Assembly (NCBI RefSeq): GCF_003268855.1
Contig: NZ_QLSZ01000007.1
Coordinates: 1-64,000, forward strand
DNA: 64,000 nucleotides
Direction of reading: 5' to 3'
Source: Flavobacterium aciduliphilum
GTDB taxonomy: Bacteria > Bacteroidota > Bacteroidia > Flavobacteriales > Flavobacteriaceae
The notes under the pieces were generated by a model. The model had not been told where the DNA came from. It searched no databases and saw nothing but the letters and a program-made list of their open reading frames with translations. The stretch's first letter is position 1; each line of letters opens with the position of its first letter. Shown in pieces: positions 25,266 through 37,332 of this stretch. The translations under genes were made by a program, and so were the position numbers.

Positions 25266-27259
25266 ACGATAAACATATTTCCTATCGTATGTATTTGGTA
25301 GCTTTCATGATTTTAATGATTGCTGTTGCCATTACAGTAAAACTCACAAATATTCAGTGGGTTGAGGGGGATTATTATCGTAAATTGGCGAAAGAAAGAA
25401 CGGTAAAAACGTTTGTAATTCCCGCAAATAAAGGAAATATTTATTCAGCAGATGGAAGTTTATTAGCGACTTCAATTCCAAAATACACCATTCGATTTGA
25501 TGCAGGAGCACCCAATAAAAAAGATTTTGATACCTCGGTTGATTCGCTATCCATTTGTTTGTCTAAGTTGTTGAAAAAGCCAAGTGCCTACTATCTTTCT
25601 TTGCTTAAGAATGCAAAGTCGAGCAATCTAAGATATGTCTTAATTGCAGAGAATTTAAGTTATACTGATTATTCTAAAATAAAGAAAATGCCTCTTTTCA
25701 ATAAAGGAGCCTATAAAGGAGGGATTATCGTTGAACAAAAAACGGTCAGAGAACATCCTATTGGGAAAATTGCTGAGCGTACTATTGGATATGACCGAAT
25801 AGATGATGGTGTTCGTAAGCGTGTCGGTATAGAAGGCGCTTTTGGGAAATATCTAAACGGAAAAGATGGAAAAGAACTAAAGCAAAAAATTGCTAAAGGA
25901 CAATGGAAACCCATTCGAGATCTAAATGAAGTAGACCCTCAAGATGGATATGATGTTATTTCTACTATAGATGTGTATATCCAAGACATCGCACATCATG
26001 CTCTTCTAAAACAACTTCAAGAATATGATGCCGAACATGGTTGTGTAGTTGTTATGGAAACAAAAACCGGAAATGTCAAAGCGATATCAAATCTAGGAAG
26101 AGATGAAGCTACAGGAAATTATTATGAAACCATAAATTATGCTGTTGTAGAAGCACACGAACCTGGGTCGACATTCAAATTAGTCGATATGATAGCCTTG
26201 CTAGACGATCATAAAATAGATACTAGTAAAGTCTATGATAGTCACGGAGGAATTATAGAATATCGAGGAAGAAAAGTACGTGATTCTCATGAAGGAGGGT
26301 ATGGAAAAATATCATTGGCTAGAGGGTTTGAAGTGTCTTCTAATACAGTGATGGTTCAGGCTGTTTACGAAAATTACAAGAATAATCCAGAGGAATTTGT
26401 GAACAGAATTGATAAAATGGGTTTGAATAAACCTCTAGGACTCCCTTTTCAAGGAGAAGGAAAGTCAAAAATTCCTCAGCCTTCAGATAAAAGTTGGAGT
26501 GCCATTTCACTTCCCTGGATGGCTTTTGGATATGGTGTGGCTGTTACGCCCTTGCAAACTCTTACATTGTATAATGCTATTGCAAATAATGGTGAGATGG
26601 TAAAACCGCAATTCGTTTCAGAAATTAAAGAATGGAATAAAACGATTAAGAAATTTGACAAACAAGTGATTAATCCAAAAATCTGTTCAGATGAGACAAT
26701 AAAAAAACTAAAGGCTGTGATGCAGAATGTGGTAAAACGAGGTACTGGCGCGAAATTATATTCTAAAGATTTTTCAATGGCAGGTAAAACGGGAACAGCA
26801 CAAGCAAACTATGCTGTAAATGGAGGGTCTGAGAAACATTACATTTCCTCTTTTGTAGGGTTCTTTCCAGTAGAAAATCCAAAATATTCATGCATTGTGG
26901 TAGTTCATAAGCCCAATACATCCAAAAACAATTACTATGGAGCAGATGTGGCTGGACCTGTTTTTAAGAGAATTGCTCAAAAGATTTTTACGGACGCCCC
27001 TTCGACAAATGAAATTAAAAATTTAAATAGACCAATTCCCTTACAAGAAATAAAATATAAAGAATACTTTGATAAAGCTATAACAACAAAAAATAAAATT
27101 CCAAATGTAAAAGGAATGCCAGGTATGGATGCTGTGGCTTTACTGGGAAATCTTGGAGTCAAAGTCAAAGTCAAAGGCGTTGGAAAAGTAAAAAACCAAT
27201 CCATTCAAGCAGGAGCATTCATCAGCAAAAACACTGTTATTGTATTGGAATTATCATAA
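25256..27259 (+). CDS. ftsI: Division-specific transpeptidase (PBP3/FtsI) with PASTA domain
   Basis: A 667-aa class B penicillin-binding protein that cross-links septal peptidoglycan. A TM anchor at about 11-31 and a dimerisation domain (IPANKGNIYSADGSLLATS) are followed by the transpeptidase. Its active site is S305 in STFK, SSN at 361-363, and KTG at 511-513. One PASTA domain (NVKGMPGMDAVALL) ends the protein. It is the core copy; a collinear second copy lies at 60,833-62,842 on the island. Confidence 0.95.
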   Translation: MAVDDKHISYRMYLVAFMILMIAVAITVKLTNIQWVEGDYYRKLAKERTVKTFVIPANKGNIYSADGSLLATSIPKYTIRFDAGAPNKKDFDTSVDSLSICLSKLLKKPSAYYLSLLKNAKSSNLRYVLIAENLSYTDYSKIKKMPLFNKGAYKGGIIVEQKTVREHPIGKIAERTIGYDRIDDGVRKRVGIEGAFGKYLNGKDGKELKQKIAKGQWKPIRDLNEVDPQDGYDVISTIDVYIQDIAHHALLKQLQEYDAEHGCVVVMETKTGNVKAISNLGRDEATGNYYETINYAVVEAHEPGSTFKLVDMIALLDDHKIDTSKVYDSHGGIIEYRGRKVRDSHEGGYGKISLARGFEVSSNTVMVQAVYENYKNNPEEFVNRIDKMGLNKPLGLPFQGEGKSKIPQPSDKSWSAISLPWMAFGYGVAVTPLQTLTLYNAIANNGEMVKPQFVSEIKEWNKTIKKFDKQVINPKICSDETIKKLKAVMQNVVKRGTGAKLYSKDFSMAGKTGTAQANYAVNGGSEKHYISSFVGFFPVENPKYSCIVVVHKPNTSKNNYYGADVAGPVFKRIAQKIFTDAPSTNEIKNLNRPIPLQEIKYKEYFDKAITTKNKIPNVKGMPGMDAVALLGNLGVKVKVKGVGKVKNQSIQAGAFISKNTVIVLELS

Positions 27260-27268
27260 GAAACCGTT

Positions 27269-28732
27269 ATGAAATTATTGAAAGACCTATTATATAAAGT
27301 AGCTATTGAGTCGGTAAAAGGAACTACAGATCTTACTATCAATAAAGTGGAATTTGATTCTAGAAAAATTGAAGACAAGGATGTTTTTGTTGCTATTCGT
27401 GGTACGCTTTCAAACGGGCATGATTTTATTGATAAAGCAATAGCCAAGGGTGCTGTAGCAGTAGTGTGTGATACATTACCCACAAAAATTGAAGAGCAAG
27501 TATGTTATATTGTGGTGTCAGATACTAACTCGGCACTGGCAATTATGGCCACAAATTATTATGATAATCCGTCTTCAAAGGTACGATTAGTAGGAATAAC
27601 AGGAACCAACGGAAAAACAACCATAGCATCGTTGTTGTATCAATTGTTTAAAAACGCAGGATATAAAGTAGGGCTTTTGTCGACTGTAAAAATTATGGTG
27701 GATAAACAAGAATACAAAGCGACACATACTACCCCAGATTCGTTGACAATAAATTATTATTTAAACGAAATGATGGAACTAGGGTGTGAGTTTTGTTTTA
27801 TGGAAGTAAGTTCTCATGGCATTCATCAAAAAAGAACCGAAGGGCTTGTTTTTGAAGGAGGTGTTTTTACTAATTTGACGCACGATCATTTAGATTATCA
27901 TCCTACTTTCGGTGATTATAGAGATGTGAAGAAATCCTTTTTCGACTTTTTGTCTAAATCTGCATTTGCGTTAGTAAATAGTGACGATAAAAATGGTTTA
28001 ATCATGTTGCAGAATACCCATGCGAGAAAATTAACCTATGCGTTAAAATCGTATGCCGATTATAGAGCACAAATTTTAGAAAATCAATTGTCGGGATTGT
28101 TGTTGAAAATCAATGATAATGAGGTTTGGGTAAAATTAATTGGAACTTTTAATGCCTACAATTTACTCGCGATTTATGGAACAGCGGTTGAATTAGGATT
28201 GGAAAAAAATGAAGTTCTACGACTGTTGTCTGAATTAGAAAGTGTTTCAGGACGATTCCAATTTATAGTATCTGATACTAAAATCACAGCAATAGTAGAT
28301 TATGCTCACACTCCTGATGCGTTAGAAAATGTATTGCATACTATTAACAATATCAGAACTAAAAATGAGCAATTGATTACCGTGGTAGGATGTGGCGGAG
28401 ACCGTGACAAAACCAAAAGACCAATAATGGCCCATATTGCATCTGAGGGGAGTGATAAAGTCGTTATTACTTCTGATAATCCGAGAACTGAAAATCCCGA
28501 TACCATTATTGCAGAAATGGAGGCAGGAGTAGCTCCACAGAATTATAAAAAAACGGTTTCTATTTCAGATAGAAAACAAGCTATTAAAACAGCGTGTCAA
28601 ATGGCTAATCCCAATGATATCATTTTAATTGCGGGAAAAGGACATGAAACATATCAAGAAATCAATGGTGTTCGTTACGATTTTGACGACATGAAAATCG
28701 TAAAAGAATATCTTGAATTGTTAAACAAATAA
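27269..28732 (+). CDS. murE: UDP-MurNAc-tripeptide synthetase
   Basis: A 487-aa Mur ligase that adds the third residue (probably meso-diaminopimelate) to UDP-MurNAc-L-Ala-D-Glu. The ATP loop is [10 protein letters not shown]. The substrate loop [10 protein letters not shown] contains DNPR, which favours meso-DAP over lysine. It is 9 nt downstream of ftsI. Confidence 0.95.
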   Translation: MKLLKDLLYKVAIESVKGTTDLTINKVEFDSRKIEDKDVFVAIRGTLSNGHDFIDKAIAKGAVAVVCDTLPTKIEEQVCYIVVSDTNSALAIMATNYYDNPSSKVRLVGITGTNGKTTIASLLYQLFKNAGYKVGLLSTVKIMVDKQEYKATHTTPDSLTINYYLNEMMELGCEFCFMEVSSHGIHQKRTEGLVFEGGVFTNLTHDHLDYHPTFGDYRDVKKSFFDFLSKSAFALVNSDDKNGLIMLQNTHARKLTYALKSYADYRAQILENQLSGLLLKINDNEVWVKLIGTFNAYNLLAIYGTAVELGLEKNEVLRLLSELESVSGRFQFIVSDTKITAIVDYAHTPDALENVLHTINNIRTKNEQLITVVGCGGDRDKTKRPIMAHIASEGSDKVVITSDNPRTENPDTIIAEMEAGVAPQNYKKTVSISDRKQAIKTACQMANPNDIILIAGKGHETYQEINGVRYDFDDMKIVKEYLELLNK

Positions 28733-28742
28733 ACTAAAACTT

Positions 28743-29969
28743 ATGTTGTATTATATTTTTGAATATTTAGATAAAACATTAGATATTCCAGGTACAGGAG
28801 TATTTCAGTATATAACATTTCGATCGGCATTAGCCTTAATTTTATCATTGATGTTGTCTACTATTTATGGTAAAAAAATTATTACTTTTTTGCGTAATCA
28901 ACAAGTAGGGGAAACGGTTAGAGAATTAGGTCTTGAAGGGCAAACTCAAAAAGCTGGAACGCCTACGATGGGTGGTTTAATCATCATTTTTGCAACGCTA
29001 ATCCCAGTTTTATTGCTCACGAAACTCAATAATATATACATCATTTTATTGATTGTAACCACATTATGGATGGGTACCATAGGATTTATTGATGATTATA
29101 TCAAGATCTTTAAAAAAGATAAACAAGGATTAAAAGGAATTTTCAAAGTTATAGGACAGGTTGGATTGGGAATTATTGTTGGTTCGGTACTTTATTTCAA
29201 TCCATCGGTTACGGTGAGAGAGAAATCGTCTAAACCCATTACATTCAACAGAATAGAAAATGTTATCAGTCAACCCGCTAAAGAATATAAATCGACGATT
29301 ACAACGATTCCTTTTACTAAAAATAATGAACTGGAATATGCAAAAATATTAGAACCCTTTACGGAAGACTATCAAAAATGGGCTTGGCTTGTTTTTATTC
29401 CAATTGTAATATTCATTATTACAGCAGTTTCTAATGGGGCAAATCTAACAGACGGTATCGATGGTTTGGCTGCGGGAACTTCCGCTATTTCGGTACTGGC
29501 TTTGGGAATTTTTACTTTTATATCCGGAAATATTATACTATCGAGTTATTTAAATGTAATGTATATTCCAAATTCAGGAGAAATGACCGTATTTATCGCA
29601 GCATTTGTGGGAGCATTGATAGGATTTTTATGGTATAATTCCTATCCAGCCTCTGTTTTTATGGGAGATACAGGCAGTTTAACTATCGGTGGAATCATTG
29701 CGGTACTAGCAATTTCGGTTCGTAAAGAAATGTTATTACCAGTATTGTGTGCTATCTTTTTTGCAGAAAGCGCTTCAGTAATTATCCAAGTTACCTATTT
29801 CAAATACACCAAAAAACGATTTGGCGAAGGGCGAAGAATATTTTTAATGTCACCCTTGCATCATCACTATCAAAAGAAAGGATATCACGAGAGTAAAATT
29901 GTAACACGCTTTTGGATTGTGACCATATTACTTGCGATTGTTTCAATTGTAACCTTAAAATTAAGATAA
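28743..29969 (+). CDS. mraY: Phospho-MurNAc-pentapeptide transferase
   Basis: A 408-aa multi-pass membrane enzyme that makes lipid I. Family motifs are [14 protein letters not shown], the aspartate-containing [17 protein letters not shown] and [10 protein letters not shown]. It has an insertion at about residues 155-200 between TM segments, as in other Bacteroidota. It ends TAATG into murD. Confidence 0.95.
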   Translation: MLYYIFEYLDKTLDIPGTGVFQYITFRSALALILSLMLSTIYGKKIITFLRNQQVGETVRELGLEGQTQKAGTPTMGGLIIIFATLIPVLLLTKLNNIYIILLIVTTLWMGTIGFIDDYIKIFKKDKQGLKGIFKVIGQVGLGIIVGSVLYFNPSVTVREKSSKPITFNRIENVISQPAKEYKSTITTIPFTKNNELEYAKILEPFTEDYQKWAWLVFIPIVIFIITAVSNGANLTDGIDGLAAGTSAISVLALGIFTFISGNIILSSYLNVMYIPNSGEMTVFIAAFVGALIGFLWYNSYPASVFMGDTGSLTIGGIIAVLAISVRKEMLLPVLCAIFFAESASVIIQVTYFKYTKKRFGEGRRIFLMSPLHHHYQKKGYHESKIVTRFWIVTILLAIVSIVTLKLR

Positions 29970-31303
29970 TGAAAAGGTTAGTGATTCTTGGCGGCGGCGA
30001 AAGTGGTGTAGGAACAGCCATTCTTGGTAAGAAAAAAGGCTACGATGTGTTTGTATCCGATTTTGGAAAAATCAAAGAAAATTATAGAGAAGTTCTCATA
30101 CTTAATGAAATTGCTTGGGAAGATGAGCAACACACAGAAGCGCTCATATTGAATGCTGATGTTGTCATGAAAAGTCCAGGTATTCCTGATAAAGCTCCCA
30201 TTGTTAAAAAGCTAGTGGCTAAGAATATTCCTGTTATTTCAGAAATTGAGTTTGCGTGTCAATTTACAGAGGCTATAACCATTGGGATTACAGGAAGTAA
30301 CGGAAAAACAACTACAACAATGCTTACGTATCATTTACTCAAGCAAGGGGGATTGAATGTGGGACTTGGAGGAAATATCGGAAAAAGTTTTGCCTGGCAG
30401 GTGGCTGACGATGCTTATGATTACTATGTGTTGGAATTGAGTAGTTTTCAATTGGATGGAATTGTCCACTATAAACCACATGTGGCAATTCTTACCAACA
30501 TTAGTCCCGATCATTTAGATCGATATGAATATGATTATCAAAATTATATCAATTCAAAATTTAGAATAACAATGAACCAAACCGAGGCAGATTATCTGAT
30601 TTATGATGCTGATGATGAAGCTTCGAATGAATGGTTAAAAAAAAATACAGTGAAAGCACAATTAATTCCGTTTTCGGTTTCTAAAATGATAGAAAATGGA
30701 GCCTTTTTAAAAGATAATACTATGGAAATTAACATCAACAACGAAGAATTTTTAATTGAAACCGATCAAATTGCTTTAGAAGGAAAGCATAATATGAAAA
30801 ATGCTATGGCAGCGACTACAGTTGCACAGCTTATGAAGATTAGAAAGCAGACCATTCGTGAAAGTTTGTCTAATTTTCAAGGTGTGGAACATCGCTTAGA
30901 AAAAGTGCTTAAAATTCAGAATGTGCAATACATCAATGATAGTAAAGCTACGAATGTCAATGCAGCTTTTTTTGCCCTTGATAGCATGACCACTCCAACG
31001 GTTTGGATTGTCGGAGGGGTTGATAAAGGAAATGATTATTCTGAGTTAATGCCCTTGGTGCGAGAAAAAGTAAAAGCAATTATTTGTCTTGGTATTGATA
31101 ATAAGAAAATTATTGAGGCTTTTGGAAATGTTGTCGATTTGATGGTCGAGGTGGATAATATGCATGATGCAGTGAATACAGCAAAGCACATGACCGAAAA
31201 AGGAGATACCGTGCTTTTGTCGCCTGCTTGTGCTAGTTTCGACTTGTTTGAAAATTATGAAGATCGAGGAAATCAATTCAAAAGAGAAGTTAAAAATTTA
31301 TAG
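29969..31303 (+). CDS. murD: UDP-MurNAc-L-alanine:D-glutamate ligase
   Basis: A 444-aa cytoplasmic Mur ligase. The start is ATG 29969 ([13 protein letters not shown]), coupled to the mraY stop; a longer frame inside mraY is not credible. The ATP loop is GITGSNGKTTT, and NISPDHLDR and YINDSKATNV are typical. Confidence 0.95.
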   Translation: MKRLVILGGGESGVGTAILGKKKGYDVFVSDFGKIKENYREVLILNEIAWEDEQHTEALILNADVVMKSPGIPDKAPIVKKLVAKNIPVISEIEFACQFTEAITIGITGSNGKTTTTMLTYHLLKQGGLNVGLGGNIGKSFAWQVADDAYDYYVLELSSFQLDGIVHYKPHVAILTNISPDHLDRYEYDYQNYINSKFRITMNQTEADYLIYDADDEASNEWLKKNTVKAQLIPFSVSKMIENGAFLKDNTMEININNEEFLIETDQIALEGKHNMKNAMAATTVAQLMKIRKQTIRESLSNFQGVEHRLEKVLKIQNVQYINDSKATNVNAAFFALDSMTTPTVWIVGGVDKGNDYSELMPLVREKVKAIICLGIDNKKIIEAFGNVVDLMVEVDNMHDAVNTAKHMTEKGDTVLLSPACASFDLFENYEDRGNQFKREVKNL

Positions 31304-31331
31304 AAATCAGGCATTTTTTGTCCAGTAAAAT

Positions 31332-32618
31332 ATGAAAGAAATTATAAACAGTTTAAAAGGAGATAAAGTGATTTGGGCTTTTGTAGCCCTATTGGCGTTG
31401 TTCTCGTTTATGCCTGTTTTTAGTGCAAGTAGTAATTTGGCTTACATGCGTCATGGCTCAGGGAATGCCCTTACTTATTTAATCAAACATGCAGTTCATA
31501 TTTTTATTGGTTTTTTGATTATTTATCAAATTCATAAAATACCCTATCATTATTTAAGGGGAATTTCGATAGTTTTTTTACCGCTTATTTGGTTATTGTT
31601 GGTCTATACTTTGGTTAAAGGTACGGTAATCGAGGGTGCAAATGCCAGTCGGTGGCTTCAAATTCCTTTTATTGGAATATCTTTTCAAACCTCCACATTG
31701 GCAGCTATTGTTTTGTATGTATACGTGGCGCGTTATTTGTCAAAATCACGAGAAATACCACCGTCATTTAAAGCGTCATTTTTTGAACTTTGGATTCCTG
31801 TTTTTATCACATTAATACTCATTTTACCTGCCAATTTTTCGACAGCCGCGTTAATATTTGCTATGGTTATTATGCTTTCCTTTATCGGAAAATATCCTAT
31901 AAAGTATATTGGAGTGATACTTGGGGCAGGATTGGTGAGTTTATTGTTCTTTATCTTAGTTGTTAAAGCGTTTCCTGGTGCATTTCCTAACAGGGTTCAA
32001 ACATGGGAAAAAAGAATGGGAAATTTCTTCAATAAAAATGAAGAAGGAAAGAATTCCGATGAGTATTACCAAATAGAACGAGCAAAAACTGCAATAGCCA
32101 CAGGAGGTCTTTATGGTTTAGGTCCAGGGAAAAGTGTTCAGAAGAACTTTTTGCCACAGTCCTCTTCCGATTTTATTTTTGCAATTATTGTAGAAGAATA
32201 CGGACTTTTTGGTGCACTCACAATTTTAGGTTTATACATGTTACTCCTCTTTCGATTTATCATTGCTGCCCACAAAGCTTCAACACTTTTTGGAAAGTTG
32301 GTGGTGGTAGGGCTCGGATTTCCAATCGTTTTTCAAGCGCTCATTAATATGGGAGTAGCAGTTGAGTTATTGCCTGTAACCGGACAAACTTTGCCATTAA
32401 TAAGTTCTGGAGGAAGCTCGATTTGGATGACTTGTGTCGCAATTGGTATCATTTTGAGTGTGACTAAAAAAGACGAAGAAATTGCACAAGAAATCGCTGA
32501 AAAAGAGAAAAGAGAAGAAGCCTTACGTAAATTAATAGATCAACAATTGAAAGAAGATGAAGAACAAGAAAATTCATCGCTTTCAGAAGACGATTCGTAT
32601 TCCATTGTAGAACAATAA
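31332..32618 (+). CDS. ftsW: Lipid II polymerase FtsW
   Basis: A 428-aa SEDS-family glycosyltransferase with about 10 TM helices that works with FtsI at the septum. Family features are [10 protein letters not shown], the RVQTWEKR segment, [18 protein letters not shown], and [13 protein letters not shown] near the end. It has a charged C-terminal tail (about 385-428). Confidence 0.93.
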   Translation: MKEIINSLKGDKVIWAFVALLALFSFMPVFSASSNLAYMRHGSGNALTYLIKHAVHIFIGFLIIYQIHKIPYHYLRGISIVFLPLIWLLLVYTLVKGTVIEGANASRWLQIPFIGISFQTSTLAAIVLYVYVARYLSKSREIPPSFKASFFELWIPVFITLILILPANFSTAALIFAMVIMLSFIGKYPIKYIGVILGAGLVSLLFFILVVKAFPGAFPNRVQTWEKRMGNFFNKNEEGKNSDEYYQIERAKTAIATGGLYGLGPGKSVQKNFLPQSSSDFIFAIIVEEYGLFGALTILGLYMLLLFRFIIAAHKASTLFGKLVVVGLGFPIVFQALINMGVAVELLPVTGQTLPLISSGGSSIWMTCVAIGIILSVTKKDEEIAQEIAEKEKREEALRKLIDQQLKEDEEQENSSLSEDDSYSIVEQ

Positions 32619-32628
32619 AAAGAAAACC

Positions 32629-33729
32629 ATGAAAAACTATAAATTCATATTAAGTGGTGGAGGTACTGGAGGGCATATATACCCAGCCATTGCGATTGCA
32701 AATGAATTGAAGCAACGTTTTCCTGATGCAGAATTTCTTTTTGTTGGAGCTAATGATAAAATGGAAATGCAGAAAGTTCCTCAAGCGGGCTATCCAATTG
32801 AAGGGCTTTGGATTGCAGGGTTACAACGAAAAATCACATGGCAAAATATGATGTTTCCATTAAAATTAATAAGCAGTTTATGGAAATCAAAAAGAATAAT
32901 TAAAAAGTTTAAGCCAGATGTTGTGATTGGAACTGGAGGATTTGCCAGCGGCCCGTTATTGCAAGTGGCTAACAAAGCTCAGATTCCAACGGTTATTCAA
33001 GAGCAAAATTCTTATCCAGGAATCACAAATAAAATTTTGAGTAGAAAAGCCCAAAAAGTTTGTGTTGCTTATGATCATTTAGAGTCATTTTTTCCAAAAA
33101 ATAAAATAGTGTTTACTGGGAATCCGGTGCGTCAAGATTTATTGGATATTGATAGTAAAAGAGCGGAAGGTATTTCGTATTTTAAATTAAATAATTCTAA
33201 AAAAACATTATTAATTCTCGGAGGAAGTTTGGGTGCTCGTAGAGTAAACCAATTAATTGAAAAAGAATTGGATTTCCTTTTGGCTTCTGGCGTACAAGTC
33301 TATTGGCAGTGTGGAAAATTATATTTTGAAGAATACAAGAAATATAACGAACACGAAAATGTACATGTTGTGTCTTTTATTGATAGAATGGATTTGATTT
33401 ATGCCGCTTCAGATATTGTAATTTCTCGTGCTGGAGCCTCGTCGGTATCAGAATTATGCTTGGTAGGAAAACCTACAATCTTTATTCCATCACCAAATGT
33501 AGCTGAAGATCATCAAACCAAGAATGCTCGAGCAATAGTAGAAAAAAATGGTGCGATTTTGATTAAAGAGAACGAATTGGACGAAAAATTTAAAACGATA
33601 TTTTCTGATTTGATGGCTAATGAAAGCTTACAACAAGCATTACGTCAAAATATTAAGAAATTGGCAAAACCTAATGCAACAAAAGATATTGTTGAAGAGA
33701 TAACAAAATTACTCGAAAGACGAAAGTAA
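32629..33729 (+). CDS. murG: UDP-GlcNAc:lipid I N-acetylglucosaminyltransferase
   Basis: A 366-aa peripheral membrane GT-B enzyme that turns lipid I into lipid II. The N-terminal loop is [12 protein letters not shown], the second glycine loop [11 protein letters not shown], and the donor-site segment [11 protein letters not shown]. It is 10 nt downstream of ftsW. Confidence 0.95.
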   Translation: MKNYKFILSGGGTGGHIYPAIAIANELKQRFPDAEFLFVGANDKMEMQKVPQAGYPIEGLWIAGLQRKITWQNMMFPLKLISSLWKSKRIIKKFKPDVVIGTGGFASGPLLQVANKAQIPTVIQEQNSYPGITNKILSRKAQKVCVAYDHLESFFPKNKIVFTGNPVRQDLLDIDSKRAEGISYFKLNNSKKTLLILGGSLGARRVNQLIEKELDFLLASGVQVYWQCGKLYFEEYKKYNEHENVHVVSFIDRMDLIYAASDIVISRAGASSVSELCLVGKPTIFIPSPNVAEDHQTKNARAIVEKNGAILIKENELDEKFKTIFSDLMANESLQQALRQNIKKLAKPNATKDIVEEITKLLERRK

Positions 33730-33780
33730 TCAGGGATGGCTTGTGAACTGTAAGGTTTTCAAAATTTAAGACTTAAAAAA

Positions 33781-35121
33781 ATGAATCTGAACCAAATACA
33801 TAATGTCTATTTTATTGGTGTTGGCGGCATCGGAATGAGCGCTTTGGCACGGTATTTTAAAAATATTGGTAAACAAGTAGCAGGGTATGATAAAACACCA
33901 ACTACACTCACAAATGAATTGATTGCTGAAGGGATAACGATTCACTTTGACGATGATATTCAACAAATTCCAAAAGACTATTTTGTGGATAACACATTGG
34001 TTATTGTCACTCCTGCTGTACCTATTTCTCATGCCGAATGGAATTATTTCACAGAACGTGATTACGTCATAAAAAAACGCGCAGAGGTCTTGGGGCTTAT
34101 CACAAAAGATACGTTTTGTTTTGCTGTTGCAGGAACACATGGGAAGACGACCACATCGAGTATTTTGGGTCATATTTTATATGAAAGCGGACTTGATGTG
34201 ACTGCTTTTTTGGGAGGGATTGTTGAAAATTACCATTCAAATTTAATAGGAACCGGGAAAACAATTTCCGTAGTTGAGGCAGACGAATTTGATCGTTCCT
34301 TTTTACATTTACATCCTGATATTGCATGTGTCACCTCAATGGATGCGGACCATTTGGATATTTATGGTGATAAAAAGGCAATTGAAGAATCTTTTAGAGC
34401 GTTTGCAGATAAAGTAGCAGATAAATCAAAAATGTTTGTTCCCAAAGGGCTTGATTTAGATGGGTTAACCATTGCGATTAACAATGATGCTACTTTCAAA
34501 GCATATAATATCAGAGTTCAAGACAGCAGTTATGTTTTTGATGTTCAAACGCCATCAGAAGTTATTAAAGATATTGCGTTTAGGCTTCCGGGGCATCACA
34601 ATTTGATGAATGCTTTGATGGCATTGGCTATGGCTAAAACCTATGGTGTCGAAACAGCTCTAATTTGCAAGGCATTGGCCTCCTTTAAAGGGGTTCAAAG
34701 AAGATTTTCGTATCAAATTAATACCGAAAATAAAGTATATATCGATGATTATGCACACCATCCTACTGAGATCAATGCTGTTCATCAAGCTGTAAGAGAG
34801 TTATATCCTGGAAAAAAGATACTTGCTGTTTTTCAACCGCATTTGTTTAGTAGAACTCAAGATTTTGCAGATGATTTTGCTCAGGTATTGTCTCAATTTG
34901 ATTCGATTATATTATTAGATATATATCCTGCGCGAGAGCAGCCTATTGAAGGTGTAACATCATCTTGGTTGTTGTCTAAAATAACCAATACATCGAAACA
35001 ATTAATTGCTAAAAAAGATTTGATAGAGGTACTGGTAACCTCAGAGGCTCAAGTAATTGTGACTATTGGAGCAGGGGATATTGGAGAAATGGTTTTATCT
35101 ATAAAAAAAGCACTTTTATGA
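33781..35121 (+). CDS. murC: UDP-MurNAc:L-alanine ligase
   Basis: A 446-aa Mur ligase that adds the first amino acid of the stem peptide. FIGVGGIGMSALA is the nucleotide-binding N-terminus, the ATP loop is GTHGKTTTSS, and IDDYAHHPTE is in the C-terminal domain. It overlaps ftsQ by 4 nt (ATGA). Confidence 0.95.
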   Translation: MNLNQIHNVYFIGVGGIGMSALARYFKNIGKQVAGYDKTPTTLTNELIAEGITIHFDDDIQQIPKDYFVDNTLVIVTPAVPISHAEWNYFTERDYVIKKRAEVLGLITKDTFCFAVAGTHGKTTTSSILGHILYESGLDVTAFLGGIVENYHSNLIGTGKTISVVEADEFDRSFLHLHPDIACVTSMDADHLDIYGDKKAIEESFRAFADKVADKSKMFVPKGLDLDGLTIAINNDATFKAYNIRVQDSSYVFDVQTPSEVIKDIAFRLPGHHNLMNALMALAMAKTYGVETALICKALASFKGVQRRFSYQINTENKVYIDDYAHHPTEINAVHQAVRELYPGKKILAVFQPHLFSRTQDFADDFAQVLSQFDSIILLDIYPAREQPIEGVTSSWLLSKITNTSKQLIAKKDLIEVLVTSEAQVIVTIGAGDIGEMVLSIKKALL

Positions 35122-35840
35122 AATTTTTTAACTGGTATTTCATACGACTTTTTCTAATGCTTGTCTTAGTCGTTTTTTTATATTCTTTTTCATACAAAAG
35201 AAATGCGCAGCGGGAAATAAAAAAATGCGATATCGTTTTTGTAGGCGAAAATCAAGGGTTTATAAAAAAAGAGATGGTTAATAAATTGTTAATAGAAAAT
35301 AGAAGCCTTGTGTCAGGTATTAAAAAAGAGCACTTAAATTTGGACAAAATGGAGCAATCTGTTAACAAATATCCTTTGGTTGAAAAATCAGAGGTTTATG
35401 TTACAGTAGATGGTGTTTTAAGAGCTGAAGTAAAGCCAAGAACACCTATTGGTAGAGTTTTTAATGATGAAAGTTCTTTTTATATTGATGATAAGGGTGT
35501 TCTTATGCCACTTTCCGATGTGACAACGGCGCATGTGCCATTAGTTTCGGGAACAATTACCAATAAAAACAGAAAATCTTTAGCAGCAGTTTTGAAAAAA
35601 ATTTATGATGATGACTTTCTAAAAAAGAATATCATCGGGGTTCAAATTACTCCAGAAAATGATTTAGAGATGTATAATAGAAACTTTGATTATCAAATTG
35701 AGTTTGGAAGAATGATGCATGTTGACAGTAAGTTTAAAAATTATAAAGCATTTTTTCAAAAAGCGATAACAGATAGTTCATTAGTTAAATACAAAAAGAT
35801 AAATTTAAGATTCACAAAGCAAGTGGTTTGTACAAGATAA
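35118..35840 (+). CDS. ftsQ: Division protein FtsQ/DivIB
   Basis: A 240-aa bitopic protein with a TM helix at about 8-25, then a POTRA-like region (about 35-105, ending YVTVDGVLRAEVKPRTPIGRV) and a beta-domain. It belongs to the FtsQLB complex that controls septal synthesis. Position between murC and ftsA supports the call. The sequence is divergent, as usual in this phylum. Confidence 0.88.
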   Translation: MKFFNWYFIRLFLMLVLVVFLYSFSYKRNAQREIKKCDIVFVGENQGFIKKEMVNKLLIENRSLVSGIKKEHLNLDKMEQSVNKYPLVEKSEVYVTVDGVLRAEVKPRTPIGRVFNDESSFYIDDKGVLMPLSDVTTAHVPLVSGTITNKNRKSLAAVLKKIYDDDFLKKNIIGVQITPENDLEMYNRNFDYQIEFGRMMHVDSKFKNYKAFFQKAITDSSLVKYKKINLRFTKQVVCTR

Positions 35841-35877
35841 AAAGATTAAGTTAGATTAAGTATTGCTTTTGCAGAAT

Positions 35878-37293
35878 ATGAATACTATGGAGAATAGAGA
35901 AAACATAGCGGTTGGTTTAGATATAGGTACCACAAAGATTGTTGCCATGATTGGTAAGAAGAATGAGTATGGTAAACTTGAAATCTTGGGTCTTGGAAAA
36001 GCCAAAAGTTTAGGCGTAGCACGTGGTGTTGTGAATAACATAACCCAAACGATTCAGTCTATTCAACAAGCCGTGAGTGAAGCCGAAGAAAATTCTGGTT
36101 ATAGAATCAATGACGTAGTAGTCGGAATTGCAGGACAACATATCAGAAGTATTCAACATTCAGATTATATTAGTAGAACTAATTATGAAGAGGTAATTAG
36201 TGAAAAAGACATACAACAGCTCATTGAGCAGGTAAATAAATTGGCCATGTTGCCAGGTGAGGAAATTATACATGTTTTACCACAAGAATATAAAATTGAT
36301 GGACAGTCTGAAATAAAAGAACCTGTAGGAATGTATGGTAGAAGACTGGAAGCTAGTTTTCATGTCGTTGTGGGTCAGGCATTATCCATTCGAAACGTAG
36401 GAAGATGTGTGCAAAGTTCAGGAATCGAATTGTCTGGCATTAATTTGGAGCCACTAGCTTCTGCCGATGCTGTTTTGAGTCAGGAAGAAAAAGAGGCTGG
36501 AGTAGCATTAATTGACATTGGAGGAGGAACTACGGATTTGGCTATTTTTAAAGATGGCATCATCAGACATACAGCTGTCGTTCCTTTTGGAGGCAATGTC
36601 ATTACCGAGGATATCAAAGAAGGTTGCTCAATCATAGAAAAACAAGCCGAGTTATTGAAAGTTAAATTTGGTTCGGCATGGCCAGGAGAAAATAAAGATA
36701 ATGAAATTGTTTCTATACCTGGTTTGAGAGGGAGAGAACCTAAAGAAATTTCGTTAAAAAATTTGTCAAAAATAATTCATGCCAGAGTTGTTGAGATTAT
36801 TGAACAAGTTTACACCGAAATCAAAACCTATGGTCATGAAGATCCTAGAAAAAAATTAATTGCTGGAATTGTGCTGACAGGTGGTGGTGCGCAATTGAAA
36901 CACATCAAGCAATTGGTAGAATACATTACAGGGATGGATACACGCATTGGTTATCCTAATGAGCATTTGGCAGGAAATTCGAGCGAGGAAATATCAAGTC
37001 CGTTATATGCTACTGCCGTGGGATTGGTTATGAAAAGTATTGATAATCGTACGCAAAGCGCTTACAAATTGGAAGTTTCTAATAAAGTTCCAGTCAAAAC
37101 TAAACCTATTGCCCGACCCATAATGGAAGAACCTAGTGTAATAGAAGATGTAAAAAATGAAAGTGAAGCGATACAAGAACCTGTAAAAGAAATCAAAGAA
37201 AGTACAGATGTTCCTAGTCAGGAAGATACTGGAAAGAACTTTTTTGATAAATGGGTCGATAAAGTGAAAGACTTTTTAGACAAAGCGGAATAA
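35878..37293 (+). CDS. ftsA: Division protein FtsA
   Basis: A 471-aa actin-fold protein that tethers FtsZ to the membrane. GLDIGTTKIVAMIG is phosphate loop 1, LIDIGGGTTDLAIF loop 2, and LTGGGAQLKHI the adenosine site. The C-terminal end (KNFFDKWVDKVKDFLD) is an amphipathic membrane-targeting helix. ATG 35878 is preferred over an upstream TTG. It is 39 nt upstream of ftsZ. Confidence 0.95.
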   Translation: MNTMENRENIAVGLDIGTTKIVAMIGKKNEYGKLEILGLGKAKSLGVARGVVNNITQTIQSIQQAVSEAEENSGYRINDVVVGIAGQHIRSIQHSDYISRTNYEEVISEKDIQQLIEQVNKLAMLPGEEIIHVLPQEYKIDGQSEIKEPVGMYGRRLEASFHVVVGQALSIRNVGRCVQSSGIELSGINLEPLASADAVLSQEEKEAGVALIDIGGGTTDLAIFKDGIIRHTAVVPFGGNVITEDIKEGCSIIEKQAELLKVKFGSAWPGENKDNEIVSIPGLRGREPKEISLKNLSKIIHARVVEIIEQVYTEIKTYGHEDPRKKLIAGIVLTGGGAQLKHIKQLVEYITGMDTRIGYPNEHLAGNSSEEISSPLYATAVGLVMKSIDNRTQSAYKLEVSNKVPVKTKPIARPIMEEPSVIEDVKNESEAIQEPVKEIKESTDVPSQEDTGKNFFDKWVDKVKDFLDKAE

Positions 37294-37332
37294 GTAGATA
37301 AAAGAGATAAGAATAAGTAAAACCAAAATAGT